This document shows positions 45,455 through 55,749 of a DNA stretch of 64,000 nucleotides, in pieces. Source of the stretch: Terriglobales bacterium (GTDB taxonomy: Bacteria; Acidobacteriota; Terriglobia; Terriglobales; Acidobacteriaceae); the NCBI GenBank assembly GCA_035691485.1, contig DASSIZ010000069.1:1-64000 (forward strand). The letters run 5' to 3'. The notes under the pieces are model-generated. The model worked only from the letters and a program-made list of their open reading frames with translations, was not told the DNA's origin and did no database searches. Positions within the stretch are counted from its first letter, which is position 1. The number at the start of each line of letters is the position of its first letter. A program made the position numbers and the translations under genes.

Positions 45455-46168
45455 ATGAACTCACCTGCAAAATTGATCCTTGCCGCGCTCGCGTTTGCGG
45501 CACTGCTGCTTCCGCCCCTGGCAACAGCCCAGGCACAACCCCTCACCATCACGGATGGACCCAGAATCGAGTACGTCGGCCCCAACAATGCCGAGATCGC
45601 CTGGACTACCAGCACCGGCGGTAGCACGGTCCTGCGCTACGGCACCGATCCCAACAACCTGAACCAGACGGCGCAGGAGCCGTACGCCAGCGGGCAAGGC
45701 AGCCAGCACGTAACCCATCGGGTGAAGATCCAAAACCTGCAGCCGAATACCAAGTACTACTTCATGGTCGATTCCGCCCAGGGACAAGGCACCGGTACCG
45801 AAGCCAAGAGCTCGGTGCAGTCCTTCGCCACCAAGGGCGGGACCTCAGGCCAGGGTGGCTCGGCAGCGCTGCAGATCACCGATGGCCCGCGGGTGGAGTA
45901 CGTCGGGACGGATAAGGCGGAAATCGCCTGGACCACCAGCACCGGCGGCAGTTCGCTGGTGCGCTACGGCACCGACCCGAACAACCTGAGCCAGACGGCG
46001 CAGGCGCCGTACGATCGTTCCGCGGGTAATGGCCGGCACGTGACCCATCGTGTGACCATCAACAACCTGCAGCCGAACACGACCTACTATTTCGTGGTCG
46101 ATTCCGGCCAGGGCGAAGGCACGGGCACGGAAGTCAAGAGCCAGGTCGCGCAGTTCAAGACCAAGTAA
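45455..46168 (+). CDS. secreted protein with two near-identical fibronectin type III domains
   Basis: The 237-residue protein has a signal peptide (1-27) and two FN3 domains (about 29-126 and 140-237) joined by a Gly/Ser linker. Each has the order ITDGPR-EYVG, EIAWTTSTGGS, RYGTDPNNL, HVTHRV, NLQPNT-YYF. The domains are far more alike than is normal for FN3 pairs, so a recent internal duplication is likely. Such domains resemble the N-terminal part of purple acid phosphatases, but no catalytic domain follows. ATG 45455 has GGAGGAG upstream. It may be an adhesion or matrix protein. Confidence 0.78.
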   Translation: MNSPAKLILAALAFAALLLPPLATAQAQPLTITDGPRIEYVGPNNAEIAWTTSTGGSTVLRYGTDPNNLNQTAQEPYASGQGSQHVTHRVKIQNLQPNTKYYFMVDSAQGQGTGTEAKSSVQSFATKGGTSGQGGSAALQITDGPRVEYVGTDKAEIAWTTSTGGSSLVRYGTDPNNLSQTAQAPYDRSAGNGRHVTHRVTINNLQPNTTYYFVVDSGQGEGTGTEVKSQVAQFKTK

Positions 46169-46190
46169 CGCGGAGATAGAGGTAAACAAA

Positions 46191-46226
46191 AACCCCATCC
46201 GGCGTGGTCTTGCTCCGGACGGGGTT
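46191..46226. terminator. hairpin after the FN3 gene
   Basis: The arms aaccccatccgg (46191-46202) and ccggacggggtt (46215-46226) form a 12-bp stem with one mismatch. The stem is preceded by an A-run and followed by ttt, so it could stop transcription in either direction. Confidence 0.55.
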
Positions 46227-46280
46227 TGCCGTCCTCCCCGTTGATGCTGTTGGTGAATACCGTGGTAAGCTGCGCGCGTT

Positions 46281-47186
46281 TTGCGAGCCGCCGCCATTCT
46301 CGGGCCAACTGCTACCGCGAACGACCTTCGCCGGTTTCGTATTTCGGGTGTGGAGATTGCGGTTGTATCCGAGTTAGCTGCCGGCGCGGCCTATGACGCG
46401 CTGGTGGTGCTCGGCGGCGACGGCAGCGTTCACCGTCAATTGTTTACAGCGGTAGCGGCACAAATACCCGTGCTCTGTGTTCCCACCGGAAGCGGCAACG
46501 ACTTTGCGCGTGCCCTGGGACTGGCGCGCGTGGCTGACTCCCTCCTGGCTTGGCGCAAATTTTGCTCGAGCGGCGACAACGTGCGAATGATTGATCTCGG
46601 CGAGATCACCTGTGCGCCCGCCGCCGGTTCACCGCAACCTTCCACCACCACGAAAACTCTCTACTGCTGCGTGGCGGGCGTAGGCCTGGATTCGGAAGTG
46701 AACCGCCGCGCCAATCGGCTGCCATCTTGGCTGCGCGGCCACGGCGGCTACGTCTTGTCGCTGCCCGGGGCGCTGCTCGGCTTCCAGGCGCCGGAGATCA
46801 CGCTCGAGTTGATCGATGGCAACGGACCACGACGAATCGAAGAGCGCGCCATGCTCGTTGCCTTCGCCAACGCCCAGTCCTACGGACACGGAATGCGCAT
46901 TGCCCCGCGCGCGCGTCTTGACGATGGCAAGCTCGACATGTGCTTCGTTCGCCGTACCTCCAGGCTCCGACTGTTACGCCTGTTTCCCACCGTATTTTCG
47001 GGCGGGCACCTGTCCTTGCCGGAGATTGAATACGCGCACTGCTCGGCGGTGACCCTCCGCAGCGACCGCCCGCTCGACATCTTTGGCGACGGCGAGTACA
47101 TCGGACGAACCCCGGCGGAAATTCGCGTCCGGCCGCGCGCGATGCCCGTGATTGCGCCAGAGCAAAATGGCTTTAGTTCCAAATAG
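46281..47186 (+). CDS. diacylglycerol kinase-family lipid kinase
   Basis: The 301-residue protein has the DAGK catalytic signature VLGGDGSVH (around 45-53) and PTGSGNDFARALG (around 68-80), with the C-terminal domain of the YegS/BmrU/DgkB group. It probably phosphorylates diacylglycerol or another membrane lipid. The start is TTG at 46281; the upstream sequence has no good ribosome site, so the start is tentative, but the N-terminal strand AAAILGPTA fits the fold. It follows the FN3 gene and its terminator. Confidence 0.85.
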   Translation: MRAAAILGPTATANDLRRFRISGVEIAVVSELAAGAAYDALVVLGGDGSVHRQLFTAVAAQIPVLCVPTGSGNDFARALGLARVADSLLAWRKFCSSGDNVRMIDLGEITCAPAAGSPQPSTTTKTLYCCVAGVGLDSEVNRRANRLPSWLRGHGGYVLSLPGALLGFQAPEITLELIDGNGPRRIEERAMLVAFANAQSYGHGMRIAPRARLDDGKLDMCFVRRTSRLRLLRLFPTVFSGGHLSLPEIEYAHCSAVTLRSDRPLDIFGDGEYIGRTPAEIRVRPRAMPVIAPEQNGFSSK

Positions 47187-47554
47187 GTCCGTGTTCCCAA
47201 AGGCACCAGCCAATACTTGCGGTTGCACAACGACCCCCACCTTAGCCCTGACTAGAGTGCACGTCGAGGTACACGGGTTGAATCATTTCCATTTGCAATA
47301 TTTCCAGCGCGCCAAAATCACACGGACAATTTACGGCGCTTCATTCTTCTCCGAAGTTGAAGCCCTGCATGCTGCCGCAGTGGCGAACGCTACTCGCGGC
47401 CAAGTCACAGGATATTACGCCGTTATTCCATGCCATCGCCCAACTTGCCGCCCGGAGGATCCTGACAGCGAGATTGCACCCGCGCGGCCGCCTCGTGTCC
47501 TGTCTTCCCGCAACGGTCCGCGCCGCGTTCCCAGGATGCTAAACTAGCGGCTTG
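47187..47554. other. 368-base gap, no gene supported
   Basis: A plus-strand open frame covers part of this gap (47152-47547) but overlaps the end of the lipid kinase, has no ribosome binding site and gives a composition unlike a real protein. No hairpin, repeat array or tRNA is seen. Upstream control of sppA is likely to lie here. Confidence 0.4.
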
Positions 47555-48472
47555 ATGGCGAACGGCGGCCGTTCTCGCGCGGGACTATGGGTGCTGATCG
47601 GAGGCGCGGCCTTCTTCATCTTCGTACTCGCCGTGTACACGCTCGTGTACCTCAGCCTGCGCGGCGAGCAGGGCACCCAGTACGTCACCACCGGCAGCGG
47701 GGACAAGATTGCGGTGGTGGAAATCGAAGGCGTCATCCTCGACTCGCAACCTACGGTGCGGGACCTGAAGAAATTTGCCGACGATGGCTCCATCAAGGCC
47801 ATCATCATTCACCTCAATACGCCCGGCGGAAGCGCCGCGGCTTCCGAGGAGATCTACAAGGAAGTTCGCCGCATCCGCGACGAAAAGAAGAAACGGGTTG
47901 TCGCCGATATCGCAGTGGTCGGCGCCAGTGGCGGTTACTACGTCGCTTCCGGCGCCAACAAGATTTTCGCCAATGACGCCAGCGTTGTCGGCTCCATCGG
48001 CGCCATCATGGATTGGTACAACTACGGCGACCTGGTGCGCTGGGCCAAGCTCAAGGAAGAGGTCATCAAGTCAGGCGAGTTCAAGGACACCGGCGACCCG
48101 GCCCGCGACCTGACTCCCGCCGAGCGCGCCTACCTGCAGGGCATGGTGATGAATATGAAAGACCAGTTCGTGGCCGCCATCGCCAGCGGGCGCGGCCTCA
48201 AGGTCGAAGACATTGCACCGATCGCTGACGGTCGCGTCTGGACCGGCCAGCAGGCGCTCCCCTTGCAGCTGGTGGACCAGATCGGCGACTTCGAGGCCGC
48301 GGTCAAGGACACCGCGAAGTCCGTCGGCATCAAGGGCGAGCCTTCACTGGTCCGGCCGGCGAAGGAGCGCCACAGCCTTTTCGACCTGATTTTCGGTGAC
48401 GCCTCCCAGTGGCTGCCCGACCGGGCCAAGCTGCTGCAGCGTAATCCCGGCTTTTATTTTCTGTGGAAGTGA
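47555..48472 (+). CDS. sppA: signal peptide peptidase SppA (short form)
   Basis: The 305-residue membrane protease has one N-terminal helix (about 12-34) and the SppA core with the nucleophile S125 in GASGGYYVAS and the general base K177 in GEFKDTGDP. It degrades signal peptides left in the membrane. The length is that of the short single-domain form. ATG 47555 is chosen; the open frame also contains a TTG one codon before it. Confidence 0.9.
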   Translation: MANGGRSRAGLWVLIGGAAFFIFVLAVYTLVYLSLRGEQGTQYVTTGSGDKIAVVEIEGVILDSQPTVRDLKKFADDGSIKAIIIHLNTPGGSAAASEEIYKEVRRIRDEKKKRVVADIAVVGASGGYYVASGANKIFANDASVVGSIGAIMDWYNYGDLVRWAKLKEEVIKSGEFKDTGDPARDLTPAERAYLQGMVMNMKDQFVAAIASGRGLKVEDIAPIADGRVWTGQQALPLQLVDQIGDFEAAVKDTAKSVGIKGEPSLVRPAKERHSLFDLIFGDASQWLPDRAKLLQRNPGFYFLWK

Positions 48473-48586
48473 GTTCCAGGATTCCGGTAAATTCAGGTTT
48501 GTTCAGGCATTTCCGGCATCACCCGGCTTGCGCAAACCCCTACAAATCTGAGATGTTATGCCTTCCAGCTCAGGAGTGATATCAAC

Positions 48587-48910
48587 ATGACTAAAGCCGA
48601 TCTCATCGAAGAAGTGTCGCGGCTGGCGGAACTGACGCGGAAAGACAGCGAAATCATCGTCGAGACCATCTTCGACAGCATCGTTCGCTCACTCCGTACC
48701 GGCGACAAGATCGAGATCCGCGGCTTCGGCAGCTTCCGCACCCGCCAGCGCAAGCCCCGCGTCGGCCGCAATCCCAAAACCGGCGACCGCGTCGAAGTCC
48801 CGGCCAAGAAGATTCCCTTCTTCAAGCCCAGCAAGGAACTCAAAGACCTGGTCAACACCGGATCCAACGGCGCCGGCTCTCACGCGCCAACGCCCCCGAG
48901 CCAAAGCTAG
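48587..48910 (+). CDS. HU/IHF-family DNA-binding protein
   Basis: The 107-residue histone-like protein has the HU/IHF fold: TKADLIEEVS helix, then DKIEIRGFGSF and RNPKTGDRVEVPAKK in the DNA-binding arm (with the arm-tip proline), and FFKPSKELKD. It bends and compacts DNA. The C-terminal tail (about 18 residues, Gly/Ser/Pro-rich) is an extension beyond the core. CAGGAG lies upstream of ATG 48587. Confidence 0.92.
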   Translation: MTKADLIEEVSRLAELTRKDSEIIVETIFDSIVRSLRTGDKIEIRGFGSFRTRQRKPRVGRNPKTGDRVEVPAKKIPFFKPSKELKDLVNTGSNGAGSHAPTPPSQS

Positions 48911-48911
48911 G

Positions 48912-48970
48912 GAAGTCAGAATGAAGATGAAGAATGCAGAATTGAGAATACCCGACGCCTCTTCATTCTG
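48912..48970. repeat. degenerate heptamer array with inverted arm
   Basis: Weak 7-base units (gaagtca, gaatgaa, gatgaag, aatgcag, aattgag) fill 48912-48946. The bases cagaatgaag (48917-48926) are mirrored by cttcattctg (48961-48970), followed by aattttt. It could act as a terminator for the HU gene, and it encodes the end of the converging pgeF gene. Confidence 0.6.
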
Positions 48971-49865
48971 AATTTTTCCTGATTGCGATCGCCGCCATCA
49001 TCCTCCCCGTAACTCCCTTTTCTTTGCGGTGCGAGAACAGCAGGTCGGTGCGGCAGGACGTGCACAAGTCCGAGCACCAGATGTTCTCCTCGCGCAGCCC
49101 GGCATCGAGCAATTGCCGCCGGTTCGCTTCCACCAGGTCGAGGTGGACCGTCCGCGGCGGCTCGCCGTGTCCCGGCGCGCGCATGTTCATGAATAGCAGC
49201 GGATATTTCCGCCGTACCGGATCCGAGGAGAAGACATCCTGGAACAACCCTTCCGCATAGGAAAACTGCGCCACGAATTTATCGCGAAAATCCTCGCTGA
49301 CCTCGTAACAGCAGCCATGGATGCCCGGCCCGATGGCGGCTTTCAGTTCCGCCGGGCCGCTCCCGAACTGCCGCCGGAATTCGCCCACGCCTTTTTCGAC
49401 AATCCGCGACAGGGTGCCGCGCCATCCGGCATGAAACGCGCCCACTGCTCGGTGCTCCGGATCCGCAATTAATACCGGCATGCAATCGGCGGCGCGCACC
49501 GAAAGAATTATCTCGGGCCGATTGGTAATCAGGCCATCGCCTTGCAGCGGTTTTGCCGGTATGTCATCCACGCGGTGGATCACGCTCGAGTGCACTTGCC
49601 GCATTCCAACCTGGGGCCACACTGCACTGCCCCGGCCCTGCGCCCCGATGGTTTGGAAAAATAGCTTGCGGTTGCTCTCCACGGCTTCGCGCGTGTCCTC
49701 CGGCGTGATCCCCAGGTTCAGCGCTCCGCCCCCGTACGCCTCCGAAACCCCGCCCTTGCGCGTGCTGAAGCCGTGCACCAGCCACCGTATTCCGCTGAGC
49801 GATTCGGCCCTGATGACTTCCACGCCGACTCCCGATGTCGGTTTCTTCGTCAGTCGCGTCGCCAT
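48963..49865 (-). CDS. pgeF: peptidoglycan editing factor PgeF (YfiH/YlmD, multicopper-type laccase domain)
   Basis: The 300-residue protein belongs to the DUF152/YfiH family. Signature pieces are HGFSTRKGGVS near the N-terminus, RAADCMPVLI, AFHAGWRGT and IGPGIHGCCYEV in the centre, and CTSCRTDLLFSHRKEKG at the end. The conserved C and two H residues form the zinc/catalytic site. Family members have been reported as purine nucleoside phosphorylases or as cytoplasmic enzymes that keep peptidoglycan precursors correct. The start codon lies 4 bases from an octamer array. Confidence 0.92.
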   Translation of the reverse strand: MATRLTKKPTSGVGVEVIRAESLSGIRWLVHGFSTRKGGVSEAYGGGALNLGITPEDTREAVESNRKLFFQTIGAQGRGSAVWPQVGMRQVHSSVIHRVDDIPAKPLQGDGLITNRPEIILSVRAADCMPVLIADPEHRAVGAFHAGWRGTLSRIVEKGVGEFRRQFGSGPAELKAAIGPGIHGCCYEVSEDFRDKFVAQFSYAEGLFQDVFSSDPVRRKYPLLFMNMRAPGHGEPPRTVHLDLVEANRRQLLDAGLREENIWCSDLCTSCRTDLLFSHRKEKGVTGRMMAAIAIRKNSE

Positions 49866-49869
49866 TCCA

Positions 49870-49901
49870 TTACCAAATTACCAAATTGCTAAATTGCTAA
49901 A
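49870..49901. repeat. octamer array (4 units)
   Basis: Two ttaccaaa and two ttgctaaa units, with exact 8-base period, lie immediately upstream of the pgeF start codon (pgeF is on the minus strand). Confidence 0.92.
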
Positions 49902-49946
49902 TGCTTCCCGACCCCGCGCATGCTCGTTTATAGTCATCAGTTCGCC

Positions 49947-50312
49947 ATGTATGCCGACTTTCGCTGTGTCGATCGATGGTCCGGGGAACAAGTCCATTGC
50001 ATATACCAGGCGCTGATCGTGGCCATCGCCACCCGCCACGCCGATGCCGTGGACATCAAGTTCCTTGTCAACGGCCAACCGGTCTGGATTGTGCTTCCCC
50101 ACCCCGCCTGGGGGGAATACAACAAGCGGACTGGCAGAGTGCTTACCGACCCGCTTGCCGTCGAGGCCGCGGGCCGCTACCTGAAATGGGCCATTGAGTC
50201 GGGCGAAAACGGTGGCCGCGAAATGCATACCTTGAGCGTCGATCAAACCTTGTTCCACATTGACGCCATCCTCGAGTCCGAGCGCGCTTCGGTGCAGTCA
50301 AGTATGAAGTAG
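49947..50312 (+). CDS. conserved-looking hypothetical protein
   Basis: A 121-residue protein with a mixed alpha/beta composition and no membrane helix. It has segments such as VNGQPVWIVLPHPAWGEY and LDAVEAAGRYLKWAIESGE-like sequence that look like a real globular protein, but I recognise no family. ATG 49947 is taken; an ATG at 49920 is also in frame. Neither has a strong ribosome site. It sits between pgeF (divergent) and pckG. The stop is followed directly by a heptamer array. Confidence 0.55.
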   Translation: MYADFRCVDRWSGEQVHCIYQALIVAIATRHADAVDIKFLVNGQPVWIVLPHPAWGEYNKRTGRVLTDPLAVEAAGRYLKWAIESGENGGREMHTLSVDQTLFHIDAILESERASVQSSMK

Positions 50313-50361
50313 GAGTTCTTTACTTCTGACTTCTGACTTCTTACTTCTGACTTCTAATTTC
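50313..50361. repeat. heptamer array (7 units)
   Basis: The units gagttct, ttacttc, tgacttc twice, ttacttc, tgacttc and taatttc fill 50313-50361 with exact 7-base period. The array begins on the base after the preceding stop codon. Confidence 0.92.
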
Positions 50362-50575
50362 CAAAACCGGGCGCTGCCCATCCGCCGGGCACGGCCGCGC
50401 ATCACAAGCGAAAGTGACCGTCGGCACATCCCCGCAGCCGCCCTTCCCCAACAATCAAGCTTGCGCCGTTTCTGCGTGCACGTTGTTGGTGTCACTGGGC
50501 GACGCAAATGTCTTGGAACTCGAGCTGCCGTGGTGCACAATATTGAATTCGCAGGTTGAAGGGAGACGCCATCAT

Positions 50576-52411
<1,836 letters not shown>

Positions 52412-52419
52412 ACGGAAAC

Positions 52420-52491
52420 GGCACGGCTTCAGCCGTGCCACGGCCGTTTGAGAAGATCCTTAACGTCGGCCCCGGCGCCTTCGCCGGGGCC
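52420..52491. terminator. two GC-rich hairpins after pckG
   Basis: The palindrome ggcacggct / agccgtgcc (52420-52439, 2-base loop) is followed by ggccccggcg / cgccggggcc (52468-52491, 4-base loop), the latter trailed by taactttcc. They probably end pckG transcription; the first belongs to the dispersed palindrome family. Confidence 0.6.
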
Positions 52492-52557
52492 TAACTTTCC
52501 TCGCGCCAAGCGGATGTGGCGCACGCGCCCTCGCGTGCTCTGTCGGGTGGCCCACGG

Positions 52558-52634
52558 CGTTACTAGAGTAACGACAACCCGCTTGCAAGCTCCGCCTGCT
52601 CACGCGTTCTCTCCTCGCAAGCCGAGGAGAGAAC
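52558..52634 (+). promoter_or_regulatory. leader hairpin sequestering the ribosome binding site
   Basis: Immediately before ATG 52635, gttctctcctcg (52606-52617) is the perfect complement of cgaggagagaac (52623-52634) with a 5-base loop. The 3' arm holds the Shine-Dalgarno sequence GAGGAG and touches the start codon. Two more palindromes lie just upstream (cgttact/agtaacg at 52558-52573; gcttgcaagc at 52581-52590). Translation would require this stem to be opened. Confidence 0.7.
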
Positions 52635-54152
52635 ATGAGCCGCAAATTTGCGATCCCTGCCGCCATCTGTTTGACCCTGTCTTTAGCCGCGGCAGCGATC
52701 GTCGCCGCCAGGAGCGCCCAATCCGTCGACGAAGGTGCCTCCGGCCCTTCGCTCACCATTTACAACCAGAACTTTGCCGTCGTACGCCAGCCGCTCTCGC
52801 TCGACCTCAACCCCGGCGTCAACGACGTTCGCTTCACAGAGACCACCAACTTCCTTGAGCCGGACTCGGTGATGCTGCGCGACCCGCTCGGGCGGCGCCA
52901 ACTGCAGGTGCTGGAACAGAATTTCCGCAACGATCCTGTATCGCAGGAGCTGCTGCTCTCCATGTACGAAGGCAAGACGATCAGCTTCCGCCTCAGCAAC
53001 GACAAGATCGTTCCCGGCAGGGTCGTCCGCAGCGGATACACGCCGCGCGTCTACGACTACCGCAACGGCTACAATCCGCAGGGCGGTACCCAGCCCATCA
53101 TCGAGACGGACGGTCACCTCCAGTTCGGGCTCCCTGGCCTGCCCCTGTTTCCCGCGCTCGGCAACGACTCGGTGCTGAAGCCCACGCTCAATTGGCAGCT
53201 GGTCACCGACAAGCCGGGCAAGTTCGAGGCCGAGCTGTCTTACGTCTCCGGCGGCATGCGCTGGCAGGCTGACTACAACGTGGTCGCGCCCGAATCAGGA
53301 GATGTTCTCGATGTCACCGGCTGGGTCACGATCGACAACACCAGCGGCAAGACCTTCGACCACGCGCGCGTGCGACTCATGGCCGGCGACATCAACAAGA
53401 TCCTTCCCGGCGCCGTGGGTGGAATGGTGCGCAGCGAGGCCATGGCAATGAAAGCCGTGGACGCCATGCAGCCCGCCGTCACCGAGCGCTCCTTCGACGA
53501 ATACCACCTGTACACGCTGCAGCGACCGGTCACCATGCGTGACCACGAAACCAAGCAGGTGGAGTTCGTGCGCGCCACCGGCGTCCATTCGCAGCGGCTG
53601 TATGTCTACGATGGCGCCAACATTAACTGGAACCAGTATCGCGGTTGGTCCTTCGAAAATATTCGCAACGACCCCGGTTATGGCACCCAGTCCAATCCCA
53701 AAGTCTGGGTCATGCAGGAGCTGAAAAACTCCAGCGCCAACCACCTCGGAATCGCGCTGCCCCGCGGCCGCATGCGCTTCTATCGCCGCGACGAAGACGG
53801 CCGCCTGCAGTTCACCGGCGAAAACATGATTGACCACACCCCGCCCGACGAGACCATCCGCCTCTACACCGGCAACGCCTTCGACCTGGTGGGCGAGCGT
53901 CGCCGCGTCGACTACCACGTCGACAATGCGAAGAAAACGATCGACGAGTCTTTCGAAATCAAGATCCGCAACCACAAGAAGGAAGCCGCCGTGGTGCGCG
54001 CAGTCGAGCACCTCTACCGCTGCAACAGTTGGCAGATCACCAGCCGTAACCACGACTACCGCAAGCTCGATTCCCACCAGGTCGAGTTCCCGGTGGCCAT
54101 TCCGGCCAATGGCGAAGTCACTATCATGTATGCAGTTCACTACACGTGGTAG
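52635..54152 (+). CDS. secreted DUF4139-domain protein
   Basis: The 505-residue protein has a signal peptide (1-28) and a DUF4139 domain; typical pieces are LTIYNQNFAVVRQPL near residue 42, ELSYVSGGMRWQADYNVV around 205, GWVTIDNTSGKTFDHARVRLMAGD around 230 and a C-terminal beta-sandwich. DUF4139 proteins are linked to surface or mucoidy phenotypes in some bacteria, with no known activity. It is controlled, I infer, by the hairpin that covers its ribosome site. Confidence 0.85.
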   Translation: MSRKFAIPAAICLTLSLAAAAIVAARSAQSVDEGASGPSLTIYNQNFAVVRQPLSLDLNPGVNDVRFTETTNFLEPDSVMLRDPLGRRQLQVLEQNFRNDPVSQELLLSMYEGKTISFRLSNDKIVPGRVVRSGYTPRVYDYRNGYNPQGGTQPIIETDGHLQFGLPGLPLFPALGNDSVLKPTLNWQLVTDKPGKFEAELSYVSGGMRWQADYNVVAPESGDVLDVTGWVTIDNTSGKTFDHARVRLMAGDINKILPGAVGGMVRSEAMAMKAVDAMQPAVTERSFDEYHLYTLQRPVTMRDHETKQVEFVRATGVHSQRLYVYDGANINWNQYRGWSFENIRNDPGYGTQSNPKVWVMQELKNSSANHLGIALPRGRMRFYRRDEDGRLQFTGENMIDHTPPDETIRLYTGNAFDLVGERRRVDYHVDNAKKTIDESFEIKIRNHKKEAAVVRAVEHLYRCNSWQITSRNHDYRKLDSHQVEFPVAIPANGEVTIMYAVHYTW

Positions 54153-54225
54153 TTCGCGCAGCAGGACCGCGAGCGGCAATCGGAACCCGCCACAATCAAA
54201 GTTAAGAATCTTCGTCCTGCGCGAA
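54153..54225. terminator. long-range inverted repeat after the DUF4139 gene
   Basis: The bases ttcgcgcagcaggac (54153-54167) pair with gtcctgcgcgaa (54214-54225) with a 3-base bulge, starting at the base after the stop codon. No T-run follows. It could be a 3'-end structure. Confidence 0.4.
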
Positions 54226-54279
54226 ACATCCGTAATGGGGTTGGACGGGTTTATACATTTATCAATAGGGAAGGATGCC

Positions 54280-55395
54280 ATGGACGAACGCACTTCAACC
54301 ATAACTCTGAACGACGAGGTCCCTTCGCGCGCTGATAACTCCTATTCCACGCGGGCGTATGCGGCGCAATCGGCAAAATCGCCGCTGGCGCCCGCCTCCC
54401 TCCGTCGTCGCGCGCCGCGGCCGCAGGACGTGCAGATCGACATTCTGTATTGCGGGGTTTGCCATTCGGATCTGCACCAGGTCCGCGATGAGTGGCATGC
54501 GACCATGCCGACGGTTTACCCCTGCGTGCCCGGTCATGAAATCGTCGGCCGCGTGGTGAAGGCCGGCAGTGCGGTGACAAAATTCAAGGAAGGCGATCTC
54601 GCCGCCGTCGGCTGCATGGTCGACTCATGCCGCGTTTGCCGGAATTGCCGCGACGGCCTGGAACAGTACTGCGAAAAGATTGCCACCTTCACTTACAACT
54701 CGGAAGACAAGGTGCTCGGAGGAGTCACGTACGGCGGCTACTCGGAGCGCATCGTGGTGGATGAGGCGTTCGTGCTGAAGGTATCCGACAAGGTAAACCT
54801 TGCCGCGACAGCGCCGCTGCTCTGCGCCGGCATTACCACGTACTCGCCGCTGCGCCACTGGAATGTTCGCAAGGGGCAAAGAGTTGGCGTGGTGGGACTG
54901 GGCGGACTTGGCCACATGGGCGTGAAGTTCGCCAGCGCCCTTGGCGCCCATGTCACGTTATTTACGACCTCCCCAAACAAGGCGGCGGACGCGTTGCGGT
55001 TCGGCGCCGAGGAAGTAGTGGTTTCCACCAATGCCGATGAAATGCTGAAACGTGCGGCCAGCTTCGACTTCATTCTCGATACCGTCTCTGCCGCGCACGA
55101 CGTGAACTCCTACATTGCCCTGCTGAGGCGGGATGGAACTCTCACCCTGGTGGGCGCGCCGCCCATGCCGCTGCCGGTTTCTTCCTTCGGGTTGATTTTT
55201 GGACGCCACCAGTTGGCCGGGTCCGGAATCGGCGGTATCCGTGAAACCCAGGAGATGCTCGATTTCTGCGCTGAGCACGGCATCACCTGCGACATCGAAC
55301 TGATCCGGATTCAGCAGATCAATGAAGCCTACGAACGACTGCTGAAGAGTGACGTAAAGTACCGCTTCGTCATCGACATGGCGTCGTTGCAATAA
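54280..55395 (+). CDS. zinc-dependent NAD(P)-alcohol dehydrogenase
   Basis: The 371-residue medium-chain dehydrogenase has the catalytic zinc segment CGVCHSDLH, the structural zinc set (C residues in CMVDSCRVCRNCRDGLEQYC), and the cofactor loop GLGGLGHMGVKFA. It belongs to the YahK/cinnamyl-alcohol-dehydrogenase group, which reduces aldehydes with NADPH. ATG 54280 has AGGGAAGG upstream. The N-terminal 25 residues are longer than usual. The substrate is not evident from context; the DUF4139 gene upstream is unrelated. A hairpin terminator lies 11 bases after the stop. Confidence 0.92.
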   Translation: MDERTSTITLNDEVPSRADNSYSTRAYAAQSAKSPLAPASLRRRAPRPQDVQIDILYCGVCHSDLHQVRDEWHATMPTVYPCVPGHEIVGRVVKAGSAVTKFKEGDLAAVGCMVDSCRVCRNCRDGLEQYCEKIATFTYNSEDKVLGGVTYGGYSERIVVDEAFVLKVSDKVNLAATAPLLCAGITTYSPLRHWNVRKGQRVGVVGLGGLGHMGVKFASALGAHVTLFTTSPNKAADALRFGAEEVVVSTNADEMLKRAASFDFILDTVSAAHDVNSYIALLRRDGTLTLVGAPPMPLPVSSFGLIFGRHQLAGSGIGGIRETQEMLDFCAEHGITCDIELIRIQQINEAYERLLKSDVKYRFVIDMASLQ

Positions 55396-55405
55396 ACCCG
55401 TGGAG

Positions 55406-55449
55406 TGCCCCGCCCGGTCATGCCACAACCTGGGCGGGGCATTCTCCTT
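55406..55449 (+). terminator. Rho-independent terminator
   Basis: The perfect 10-bp stem tgccccgccc (55406-55415) / gggcggggca (55432-55441), followed by ttctcctt, ends the alcohol dehydrogenase gene. Confidence 0.75.
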
Positions 55450-55465
55450 ACTGTTCCGGGTGGGA

Positions 55466-55732
55466 ATGTTCTCCCGCAAGATTCGCGTCGAATACGAAGC
55501 TGAGGGCAAGCGTCTGCCCGCGCCCGTGAAGTGGCTGGACAGTTTTGCCATGCGCAACTTCACTAACGACCAGGTCTTCGACGACACCCTTCCAGCCGGG
55601 GATGGCGTTATCGAGATCGGAGCGCGCGTCCCCCTGGACCGCTTGAAAGCCGCAATGGAAGACTGGTTTCACCGGAAGGGCTATATGGGGAAAGACGCCG
55701 GGTTGGTTGTCACCGAAGAAGCACGAACCTGA
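55466..55732 (+). CDS. small hypothetical cytoplasmic protein
   Basis: An 88-residue protein starting at MFSRKIRVEYEAEGKRLP with no membrane segment; it includes WFHRKGYMGKDAGLVV near the end. I do not recognise a family. The open frame continues upstream to 55400 but that part covers the terminator stem, so ATG 55466 is preferred. The ribosome site is weak (GGTGGGA). It ends 17 bases before the converging phosphatase gene. Confidence 0.5.
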   Translation: MFSRKIRVEYEAEGKRLPAPVKWLDSFAMRNFTNDQVFDDTLPAGDGVIEIGARVPLDRLKAAMEDWFHRKGYMGKDAGLVVTEEART

Positions 55733-55749
55733 AAACCGGAACCGGCTGT

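Noticed and set aside
47152-47547. 131-residue plus-strand frame before sppA
   Set aside because: Overlaps the lipid kinase end, lacks a ribosome site and gives an odd arginine/proline-rich product.
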